From Minicystis rosea (GTDB lineage: Bacteria; Myxococcota_A; Polyangia; Polyangiales; Polyangiaceae), in the NCBI GenBank assembly GCA_001931535.1, contig CP016211.1:2198501-2262500 (forward strand): a DNA stretch of 64,000 nucleotides, in the 5' to 3' direction. Every line of letters begins with the position of its first letter. The stretch's first letter is position 1. The notes under the pieces were generated by a model that was not told the DNA's origin, did not search any database, and saw nothing but the letters and a program-made list of their open reading frames with translations. Made by a program: the position numbers and the translations under genes. Below, one piece after another: positions 49,127-57,032 of this stretch.

Positions 49127-50071
49127 ATGACCCTCGTGACTCTCGCCGACATTCGGGCCGCAGCCGATCTCCTCCGTGGCGTCGCGGTGCGCACGCCGCT
49201 CCTGCCCGCGGCCGAGCTCGGCGCCGACGTGTGGCTCAAGCCCGAGATGCTCCAGCGCAGCGGCGCCTTCAAGCTGCGCGGCGCGTACACGTTCCTCGCG
49301 CGCCTCTCGCCGGAGGAGCGCGCCCGCGGCGTGATCGCGCCCTCGTCGGGCAACCATGCGCAGGCCGTCGCGCTCGCCGCACGGATCTTCGGCGTGCCCG
49401 CGACCGTGGTCATGCCCGTCACCGTCACCGCGGCCAAACGCGCCGGCTGCGAGCGCCTCGGCGCGCGCATCGAGCTCGCGGGCACCACCACCCACGATCG
49501 CATGGATCGCGCCCTCGCGATCGCGGAGGCCGAAGGGCAGACGCTCGTCCCGCCCTACGATCACCCCACGATCATCGCAGGGCAGGGGACGTGCGGCCTC
49601 GAGATCGGCGAGGACTTGCCGGCCGTTCGCACGGTGCTCGTGCCCGTCGGCGGCGGCGGGCTCTCCGCCGGTGTCGCGACCGCCATCAAGTCGATGTGTC
49701 CCGAGGCCCGCGTCGTCGGCGTCGAGCCTGCGGGCGCACCCAAGCTCACGCGCGCCCTCGCTGCCGGCGCGCCCGTCACGCTCGAGCGCACGCAGAGCCT
49801 GGCCGATGGGCTCATGGCAGTCCGCGTCGGCACACACAACTTCGCGCATCACCGCGCGTACATCGACGAGGTCGTCACCGTCGACGACGGCGCCCTCCGC
49901 GGGGCCATGCGCTTCCTCCTCGATCGCATGAAGCTCGTCGCCGAGCCGAGCGGCGCCATCACCGTCGCGGCCTTGCTCGAAGGCCTCGTTCGTCCACCCG
50001 GGCCCACCGTCGCCGTGCTCAGCGGCGGCAACGTCGAGTGGAGCGATCTCCCGCGTCTGCTCGGCGGTTGA
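49127..50071 (+). CDS. PLP-dependent threonine/serine dehydratase (or serine racemase)
   Basis: 314 aa. The PLP lysine is K49 in RSGAFKLRGA. SSGNHAQAVALAA and the phosphate-binding VGGGGLSAG loop are present. The length and the lack of a C-terminal ACT domain place it with catabolic threonine/serine dehydratases and serine racemases rather than biosynthetic IlvA. It converts L-threonine to 2-oxobutanoate, or L-serine to pyruvate or D-serine. It is divergent from nudC with only 21 bp between the start codons, so each promoter must lie inside the other gene's coding region. Confidence 0.92.
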   Translation: MTLVTLADIRAAADLLRGVAVRTPLLPAAELGADVWLKPEMLQRSGAFKLRGAYTFLARLSPEERARGVIAPSSGNHAQAVALAARIFGVPATVVMPVTVTAAKRAGCERLGARIELAGTTTHDRMDRALAIAEAEGQTLVPPYDHPTIIAGQGTCGLEIGEDLPAVRTVLVPVGGGGLSAGVATAIKSMCPEARVVGVEPAGAPKLTRALAAGAPVTLERTQSLADGLMAVRVGTHNFAHHRAYIDEVVTVDDGALRGAMRFLLDRMKLVAEPSGAITVAALLEGLVRPPGPTVAVLSGGNVEWSDLPRLLGG

Positions 50072-50282
50072 GCCGGTCCGCGTCGCGAGCTCACCCTTCG
50101 ATCGACCTCGCCTGCCGCGACGATCGCCGCACGTGATCACGTCGCGCCGGATCACGCTTCCGGTGCCGCACTTTGCGACGTCGTCGTGAAATGCACGCAC
50201 GTGCGGCGGAGGCGTCGCCTCCGATTGCTGGTCATGCGCTCGGTCCTTATAGTCCGCGCGCTCCACGACCGAGCTAGCCCCG

Positions 50283-51698
50283 ATGCGCGATAAAGATCCT
50301 TCCTCGCTCCCCCCGTCCGCTCCGCCCGAAGCGTGGCCGGCGGCGCGTCGTGTAGCGGGAGCGCTTGCGCGTCCGCTCTCGCGTTTCCTCCAGATCCAGG
50401 CCGCGAGCGGCATCGTGCTCCTCGCCTCCGCCGTGGTCGCATTGGTGTGGGCCAACTCGCCGTGGCGTCATCTCTACGAGCAGCTCTGGCACACGCCGAT
50501 CACCGTCGGCATCGGGCCCTGGATCAGCGCACAGCCCCTGCATTTCTTCATCAACGACGGCCTCATGGTCGTCTTTTTCTTCGTCGTCGGCCTCGAGATC
50601 CGGCGCGAGATCCACGAGGGCGAGCTCTCCGATCGGCGGCGCGCCGCGCTCCCCGTCGCTGCGGCCGTGGGCGGCATGATCGCGCCCGCGCTCATCTACA
50701 CCGCAGTCAACCACGGCACGCCGGCCCAACGTGGTTGGGGCGTGCCCATGGCCACCGACATCGCCTTCGCCGTCGGCGTCCTCGCGCTTCTCGGTAAGCG
50801 CGTGCCGGCGGCGGTGCGCGTGCTCCTGTTGGCGCTCGCCATCATCGACGATCTCGGCGCCATCATCGTCATCGCGCTCTTCTACTCGTCGGGCTTCTCG
50901 TTCTCGGGGCTCGCCTTCGCGGCGTTGGGCGTCCTCGCCGTCATCGTGATGCGCGGCTTCGGCGTGCGCCGCGCCGTCGCCTACGTTCCGCCCGGGATCG
51001 TCGTCTGGGCTGGCATCCTCATGACCGGCGTGCACCCGACGATCGCCGGCGTGCTGCTCGGGCTCCTCACGCCCGTCGAGCCCTGGTTCGGCGCGCATGG
51101 CTTCGTCGCCGCGGCGGAGGCGGCCATCGCGGATCTGCGGCGCACCGAGGCGCGCCGTCACGACGATCACGAGCTCCTCGATCCGCTCGCCCGCGTCGAC
51201 GAAGCGCGCCGCGAAGCCGTCGCGCCGGTGGTCCAGATCGAAGCCGCCCTGCACCCGTGGGTCGCGTACGGGATCATGCCGCTGTTCGCACTCGCCAACG
51301 CGGGCGTCGATCTCCACGGCATCGATCTCCGCGCCCCGGCGACGACGGGGATCGCCGCCGGTGTGGTCGCCGGTCTGGTCGTGGGCAAGCCGATCGGCAT
51401 CCTCGCAGCGAGCTTCCTCGCCGAGCGAATGGGCATCGCGGCGCGCCCGCGCGGTGTCACGTGGCGCGGTGTCGCGCTCGTCGGCTTGGTGGCGGGGATC
51501 GGGTTCACCATGGCCATCTTCATCGCCGGGCTCGCCTTCCCGGATCCGGCTGCGCTCGGCGCCGCGAAGATCGCCATCCTCGCGGCTTCGGCCATCGTCG
51601 GCGTCGTCGCGCTCGCGGCCGGCCGCGTGCTCCTCGCGCCCGTGTCGGACGCGGTCGCCGTCACCGTCGACGAAGCGGAGCGCTCCACCGAAGAGTGA
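50283..51698 (+). CDS. nhaA: Na+/H+ antiporter NhaA
   Basis: 471 aa. The charged N-terminus is followed by twelve or so hydrophobic helices. The transport motif is clear: [19 protein letters not shown] (D159) and [16 protein letters not shown] (D189/D190), matching D133/D163/D164 of E. coli Nha[18 protein letters not shown] is the conserved cytoplasmic loop. It exchanges Na+ for H+ across the inner membrane in response to alkaline pH. A 211-bp gap precedes it; the region 50072-50282 shows no gene. Confidence 0.95.
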   Translation: MRDKDPSSLPPSAPPEAWPAARRVAGALARPLSRFLQIQAASGIVLLASAVVALVWANSPWRHLYEQLWHTPITVGIGPWISAQPLHFFINDGLMVVFFFVVGLEIRREIHEGELSDRRRAALPVAAAVGGMIAPALIYTAVNHGTPAQRGWGVPMATDIAFAVGVLALLGKRVPAAVRVLLLALAIIDDLGAIIVIALFYSSGFSFSGLAFAALGVLAVIVMRGFGVRRAVAYVPPGIVVWAGILMTGVHPTIAGVLLGLLTPVEPWFGAHGFVAAAEAAIADLRRTEARRHDDHELLDPLARVDEARREAVAPVVQIEAALHPWVAYGIMPLFALANAGVDLHGIDLRAPATTGIAAGVVAGLVVGKPIGILAASFLAERMGIAARPRGVTWRGVALVGLVAGIGFTMAIFIAGLAFPDPAALGAAKIAILAASAIVGVVALAAGRVLLAPVSDAVAVTVDEAERSTEE

Positions 51699-51727
51699 TC
51701 GGACCCGACGATTCAGGGATGATCCAA

Positions 51728-51760
51728 TCGTTTGAGCTCCAACGGTTGGAGCTCCTACGA
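51728..51760. terminator. Palindromic hairpin after nhaA
   Basis: Arms GAGCTCCAA (51734-51742) and TTGGAGCTC (51746-51754) pair perfectly around CGG. Outside them TCGT and ACGA pair across a 2-base bulge. It starts 30 bases after the nhaA stop. No T-tract follows, so a protein-binding palindrome is the alternative. Confidence 0.55.
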
Positions 51761-52062
51761 TCGCATCGGGCCGCCATGGACCATGCCGCCCTCGTCGTGA
51801 AGCCCACGTAGCGCTTGCCGCCGTTTTGCGTGAACGCCCCACGCCTGGCTCGCGTCGCCGCGCGCATGCACCCCCGAATCCGGCCTCGCGTTGCCGCGCG
51901 CCTCCGGACGACGGCCTTCCGGGGGCGAATCCGGCCTCGGGACTGCACCTGTCTTCTTGTGGGGCGAGCGCGCCGTGTCCTATGCTCGCGCCAGCTCTCG
52001 ACGTGCCCCGGGCCCGTGTGCCTCGCGGGCGCTGTCCGGGCGAAGGGACTCCTGCGAAGACC
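51761..52062. other. Intergenic region with a 14-bp direct repeat
   Basis: CGAATCCGGCCTCG occurs at 51875-51888 and 51926-51939, 51 bp apart, upstream of the kinase gene. No gene or clear promoter was recognised. The open frame reaching back to 51826 upstream of the kinase is Arg/Pro-rich without a domain. Confidence 0.5.
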
Positions 52063-53955
52063 ATGAGCGAGCCCGCAGCGCATGTGATCGGGGGGAGATA
52101 CAGGGTCGTCCGCAAGCTCGGCCAGGGCGGCATGGGCTCGGTGTTCCAGGCCGTCGACGAGACCAACGGCCGGACGGTGGCGGTCAAGACCATCATCTCC
52201 GATCTGGCGCGGGATCCGACGCTGATGGGCCGCTTCGAGCGCGAGGCCAAGGCCGCCGCCGCGCTCGACACGCCGCACATCGTGGCCGTCCTCGATGCCG
52301 GTCGCGACGAGGTCGCGGGCCTCTCGTACATGGCGATGGAGTACCTCGACGGCGAGGACTTCCAGCAGCTCTTGAAGCGGCTCGGCCCCGTGCCGTCCGA
52401 GCTCGCGCTCCGCGTCGCCGCCCAGGCGTGCCTCGCGCTGCAGAAGGCGCACGAGCATCGCATCGTGCACCGCGACATCAAGCCCGCGAACTTCTACCTC
52501 GCGCGGACCGCGGGCGATCAGCGCATCGTCAAGCTCCTCGATTTCGGCGTGGCCAAGGTGCGGCGCGAGGCCTCGCAGGACTCGGCGATGACCGCGGGGC
52601 TCACGCGCACGGGCAGCGTGCTCGGCTCTCCGCTCTACATGTCGCCCGAGCAAGCGCGCGGCTACAAGGACATCGATCACCGCTCGGATCTCTGGTCGCT
52701 CGGCGTCTCGCTCTATCAGGCTCTCGCCGGCCGCACGCCGCACGGCGACACCGACGAGCTGGGCGAGCTCATCATCCTGATCTGCACCGAGCCTCCGCCC
52801 CCTTTGCAGGACGTGGCGCCCTGGGTCCCGCCCGAGGTCGCCGCCATCGTGCACCGCGCGCTGCGCCGCAACCCCGCCGAGCGCTACGGCAGCGGCGCCG
52901 AGATGTACGCGGCGATCATGCAGCTCCTCCAGAGCGACCTCACGATCACCGAAGCGATGGTGCGCTCGATCAGCCCTGCGGAGCGGGCCTATGTCGCACC
53001 CCGCCTGACCGAAGGCGTCAACGACGCGCCGCCCCCGCGTCGCGGCAGCTCGGCCTCGTTGCCGCAGATCGCGGCGCCCGCGCCGATGCAGCCGGATCCC
53101 GCGGCGGGCTACGCGGTCGCCCCGTCGTATCCGGGCGCAGCCTCGTATCCAGGCGCGGCCTATCCTCCGGGCGCCTATCCGCCGCCGGTCCCTGCGTCGT
53201 ATCCGGGCGCGGCTGGTCCGGCCTCGTATCCCGGTGCGCCTCCCGGCGTGCAGCCCATGCCGGGCGCGTATCCCGGCGGTCCCGCGACGTATCCGGGCGC
53301 GCCTTCGCCTGTTCATCCCGGCGCGGTCTCGTACGGCGCTGCGCCCGCCATGGTTCCGGGCGTACCGGGTGGTCTCGCGTCGACGCAGTCGGCGATGGGA
53401 GGCACCGTTCACCCTGGGATTCAGGGCGTTCCACCGAGCGCCGCGGTCCCCGCGAAATCGAAGGCGCCGCTCTTCATCGGCATCGGCGCGCTGGTGCTCC
53501 TCGCCGGCGCTGCGGCCGCGTTTCAGATGACGCGCAAGCCGGCCGAGGCTCCGCATGTGGCGGTGACGGCGGCTCCGTCCGTCGTCGCGCCGGCCGCTCC
53601 GGACAAGCTCCACACGGTGAGCCTCGTGATCCTGCCCGACGACGCCAGCGTCGAGGTCGACGGTGCCGCGGCCCGCGTGAAGAACGGCGTGATCGAGATT
53701 CAAGGGCAGCTCGGGAGCGTGCACAAGGTGCGACTCTTCCGGCCCGCGGCCGCGGCCGATGCAGCGGCGGGCGAGGGTGAGATCACCGAGAACGTGGTCG
53801 TCACCGAGAACGGCGCGCTGCCGCCCAAGCTCGTGCTGCAAGAGACTGCGAAGCCCGCGGCGGTGCCGAGCGTGGTGCCGAAGCCCGGGCCGATGCCGGC
53901 CTCCACCGGCCTGAAGCCGCGCGCCGGCGGCCCCGTGATCCGGACCGATCGATGA
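52063..53955 (+). CDS. Membrane Ser/Thr protein kinase with Tyr/Pro/Gly-rich linker
   Basis: 630 aa from ATG 52063. The kinase domain has LGQGGMGSVF, K42 (VAVKTI), HRDIKPAN (D138), DFGVAK (D160) and SPEQ. Residues 350-440 carry repeated SYPGA/AYPPG units. A transmembrane helix lies at about 469-488 (PLFIGIGALVLLAGAAAAF), followed by a 140-residue periplasmic tail with a PEGA-like strand pair (VSLVILPDDASVEVDGAAAR). The last codons overlap the start of the TonB-dependent receptor gene by 4 bp (ATGA). The kinase and receptor are therefore co-translated. Confidence 0.92.
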   Translation: MSEPAAHVIGGRYRVVRKLGQGGMGSVFQAVDETNGRTVAVKTIISDLARDPTLMGRFEREAKAAAALDTPHIVAVLDAGRDEVAGLSYMAMEYLDGEDFQQLLKRLGPVPSELALRVAAQACLALQKAHEHRIVHRDIKPANFYLARTAGDQRIVKLLDFGVAKVRREASQDSAMTAGLTRTGSVLGSPLYMSPEQARGYKDIDHRSDLWSLGVSLYQALAGRTPHGDTDELGELIILICTEPPPPLQDVAPWVPPEVAAIVHRALRRNPAERYGSGAEMYAAIMQLLQSDLTITEAMVRSISPAERAYVAPRLTEGVNDAPPPRRGSSASLPQIAAPAPMQPDPAAGYAVAPSYPGAASYPGAAYPPGAYPPPVPASYPGAAGPASYPGAPPGVQPMPGAYPGGPATYPGAPSPVHPGAVSYGAAPAMVPGVPGGLASTQSAMGGTVHPGIQGVPPSAAVPAKSKAPLFIGIGALVLLAGAAAAFQMTRKPAEAPHVAVTAAPSVVAPAAPDKLHTVSLVILPDDASVEVDGAAARVKNGVIEIQGQLGSVHKVRLFRPAAAADAAAGEGEITENVVVTENGALPPKLVLQETAKPAAVPSVVPKPGPMPASTGLKPRAGGPVIRTDR

Positions 53956-56924
53956 CCCGACGCTTTCGGAGCACGATCCTCGCCGCCTTCGCTGCGACGA
54001 CGATCGCCACCACCATCGTCCCTGCGCGCGCCGACGGCACCGCCGACGAGGCCGATCTCCATTTCCGGCTCGGCAGCGACGACTTCCGCCGCGGCGACTA
54101 CAACGGCGCGCTCTCGCACTTCCTTTTGTCGAACCGGCTCGCGCCGAACAAGAACGTGATGTTCAACATCGCGAGCACGTTCGAGCAGCTCCGTCGCTAT
54201 CCGGATGCCTACCGCTGGTACGCCGACGCGATGGAGGGCGAGAGCAACACGCGCGCGGTGCAGGACGCGCAGAACGGCATGGCGCGCGTCGCGCCGCACG
54301 TCGCCGTGCTCGAGGTGACGACCTCGCCGCCCGGCGCGACCATCTACCTCGATCGCAAGGACCTCGGATCGCGCGGGCGATCGCCGCGCCCGCTCGCCGT
54401 CGCCGCGGGCAGCTACCGCATCGTCGCCGAGCTCGCCGATCACGAGCCCGCGACCAGCGATCTCCTCGAGGTCAAGGTCGGCACCACCACGCGCGTGAAC
54501 CTCCAGCTCAAGCGCATCGTCGGCACGGTGCACGTCGAGATCGCGGGCGGGAAGGCGTCGGTGGTGCGCGTCGACGACGAGAAGGCCCCGCCGGTGTGCA
54601 CCACGCCGTGCGACGTCCCCATGACGCCGGGGCGCCACGAGCTTTATTTCTCGGCCGAAGGTTTCCAAGCCGCGCCGCGCGCCGTGACGGTGGAGGCCAA
54701 CAAGCGATCGAACCTCGTCGTCGATCTCGCGCCCGTCACGGGCTCGCTCTTGGTCGGTGCCGACGAGCGCGACGTGGCGGTCTCCATCGACGGCAAGACG
54801 GTCGGCTTCACGCCCGCCGTGCTCGACGTGCCCGTGGGCAAGCGCAAGGTGCGCCTCACCTTGAACGGCTACGCGCCGTACGAGACGGTGGTCGAGATCA
54901 AGCCGCGCGAACAGCTCGATCTGGGCAAGATCGAGCTCCGGCCCCTCAACGAGATCACCGCCGTTTCGCGCTACGCCGAGAGCATCGACGACGCGCCCAG
55001 CTCGGTGACGATCCTCGACGGCGCCGAGCTCCGCGCCTTCGGCTACCCCACGATCGCCGAAGCGCTGCGCGGCGTGCGCGGCGTCTCGCTCACCAACGAT
55101 CGCACCTACCACTCCGCGGCCATCCGCGGCATGAGCCAGCCGGGCGACTACGGCAACCGCCTCCTCGTCCTCTCCGACGGCGCGTCCCTCAACGACAACC
55201 TGCTCAACAGCTCGTACATCGGGTCCGACGGGCGCGCCGACCTCTACGACATCTCTCGCATCGAGGTCGTGCGCGGCCCCGGATCGCTGCTCTACGGTAC
55301 CGGCGCGCTCTCCGGCGTCATCAACTTGGTGACGCGCCCGCGCGACGAGCCTTCGAGCGCGCACGTCGGCTTCGGCGTCTACGACAACACCACCATCCAC
55401 GGTCGCGCCGGCTTCCATTACAACTTCACGCCCAACGCGGGCGTGTGGGCCAGCGTCTCCACCGCGTACTCCGCGGGCCTCGACGTCCCCATTCAGCTCA
55501 AGGATCCGGCGCGCGACGGCAACGGCGCCTCCGTCTCGCCCGAAGGCCCGACGCTGCGCACCGCCAACGCGGTCGACGCCATGAAGAGCCTCGGCACCGC
55601 GGGGCGCGCCTGGTGGGGCCCGCTCACCGCGCAGTGGTTCTACCACTCGCGCACGCAGGTGATGCCGGCCGGCATCTACGCCACCACCTTCAACGATCCG
55701 CGCACGGTCTGGACCGACACGCGCATGCTCGCCGAGGTCCGCTACGAGCCGCGCATCGGCAAGTACGTGGAGCTGATGACGCGCGTGCACGGAAATCGCT
55801 ACGTGTACGGCGCCGACTACGAGTTCACGAGCGTGCGAAACCGCGAGGACTTCGCGGGGAGCTGGCTCGGCGCCGAAGCGCGCGTGATCATCAAGCCGAC
55901 CTCGTGGCTCCGGCTCACCGCCGGCGGCGAGGGCCAGCTCCACCTCGAGGCCACGCTGCGCGGCCGCACCATCGAGAAGTCCGACGGCATCACCGCCTGT
56001 CACAACCTCACGAGCGGTCTCAAGTCGTGTTACCTCGACGAGGAGAACCCGTATCGCTTCGCGGCCGGCTATGCCCTCGTCGAAGGCTCACCGACGAAGT
56101 GGTTTCACTTCTCGGGCGGCGCGCGCATCGACGTCTATTCCACCTTCGGGCCCATCGTCGTGCCCCGCGCCGCCGTGATCTTCAAGCCGAGGGAAGGCAG
56201 CGCCCTCAAGATCATGGGCGGCCGCGCCTTCCGCGCGCCCAGCATCTACGAGCAGACCTACAACGACAACGGCATCTCCACCGTGCGCGCCGTCGATCCT
56301 GCGCACAATTGGACGCTCGGGCCCGAGTCGATCTACTCGGGCGAGATCGAATATTCCCATCGCTTCCTCGGCGACTGGGTGGCGCTCGGCGCCGGGCACG
56401 CCGACTACATCACCGGCTTCATCGACTCGGTCCCTCTCGTGGCCGGGGGCACCGTCACGCGTTTCAAGAACACGCCCTCACCCGTGCTGTCGGTCGGCGG
56501 CGACGTGGAGATTCGCCGCGATTTCCGGCGCGGATGGATGATGTCGGCGATGTACGGATATCAACGCGTCGAGTACCTCGACACGAAGGATGCCAATTCG
56601 CTCCTCGTCAATGCGCCTCAACACCTGGCGTCGTTCAAAGGCGTCGCGCCCATCCTGCGCGACGTGGCCTCGCTCGGGCTCAGGCTCACCGTCGAGGCAT
56701 CGCGCCGCATCGACGCCATCTCCAGCGACGTGACGCGCGCCGGCCTGATCGCGGACGCGACCATCTCGGGCAAGATCCGCGAGTATCACTTCGAATACGT
56801 GATCGGCATGTACAACATCGCCGACTTCCGCCAGCAGGTGCCGGTGCTCGACACGTTCAAGAGCCGGACGACGACCCAGAATGGGCGCACGTTCCTCATC
56901 AACGTGATCGCCAGTTATCCGTAG
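53952..56924 (+). CDS. TonB-dependent receptor with N-terminal TPR and PEGA modules
   Basis: 990 aa. Signal peptide (ILAAFAATTIATTIVPARA). A TPR segment (about 33-105; DFRRGDYNGALSHFLLSNRL) is followed by PEGA-like repeats (about 118-330; VLEVTTSPPGATIYLDRKD, SLLVGADERDVAVSIDGKTV). The plug domain (about 335-450; DDAPSSVTILDGAELRAFGY, RIEVVRGPGSLLYGTGALSG) and a beta-barrel complete the protein. Receptors of this fold import ligands such as siderophores or carbohydrates across the outer membrane; the extra periplasmic modules are unusual. It ends in SYP rather than an aromatic residue, and its stop lies within a 13-bp triple repeat. It overlaps the kinase gene by 4 bp. Confidence 0.9.
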   Translation: MTRRFRSTILAAFAATTIATTIVPARADGTADEADLHFRLGSDDFRRGDYNGALSHFLLSNRLAPNKNVMFNIASTFEQLRRYPDAYRWYADAMEGESNTRAVQDAQNGMARVAPHVAVLEVTTSPPGATIYLDRKDLGSRGRSPRPLAVAAGSYRIVAELADHEPATSDLLEVKVGTTTRVNLQLKRIVGTVHVEIAGGKASVVRVDDEKAPPVCTTPCDVPMTPGRHELYFSAEGFQAAPRAVTVEANKRSNLVVDLAPVTGSLLVGADERDVAVSIDGKTVGFTPAVLDVPVGKRKVRLTLNGYAPYETVVEIKPREQLDLGKIELRPLNEITAVSRYAESIDDAPSSVTILDGAELRAFGYPTIAEALRGVRGVSLTNDRTYHSAAIRGMSQPGDYGNRLLVLSDGASLNDNLLNSSYIGSDGRADLYDISRIEVVRGPGSLLYGTGALSGVINLVTRPRDEPSSAHVGFGVYDNTTIHGRAGFHYNFTPNAGVWASVSTAYSAGLDVPIQLKDPARDGNGASVSPEGPTLRTANAVDAMKSLGTAGRAWWGPLTAQWFYHSRTQVMPAGIYATTFNDPRTVWTDTRMLAEVRYEPRIGKYVELMTRVHGNRYVYGADYEFTSVRNREDFAGSWLGAEARVIIKPTSWLRLTAGGEGQLHLEATLRGRTIEKSDGITACHNLTSGLKSCYLDEENPYRFAAGYALVEGSPTKWFHFSGGARIDVYSTFGPIVVPRAAVIFKPREGSALKIMGGRAFRAPSIYEQTYNDNGISTVRAVDPAHNWTLGPESIYSGEIEYSHRFLGDWVALGAGHADYITGFIDSVPLVAGGTVTRFKNTPSPVLSVGGDVEIRRDFRRGWMMSAMYGYQRVEYLDTKDANSLLVNAPQHLASFKGVAPILRDVASLGLRLTVEASRRIDAISSDVTRAGLIADATISGKIREYHFEYVIGMYNIADFRQQVPVLDTFKSRTTTQNGRTFLINVIASYP

Positions 56925-56954
56925 CGGCTATCCGTAACCGCCATCCGCAGCGGC
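56916..56954 (+). repeat. Three tandem 13-bp units spanning the receptor stop codon
   Basis: TATCCGTAGCGGC, TATCCGTAACCGC and CATCCGCAGCGGC follow one another without a gap. The receptor stop codon TAG lies in the first unit, so the natural C-terminus may have been altered by slippage. Confidence 0.7.
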
Positions 56955-57032
56955 GCGTTTCATCGTGGCGCGCCGCGCGGTCGCATGGTTCGACCTTGGG
57001 CGCGAAACGCCGCTGTGATAGCTCCTCGTTGC

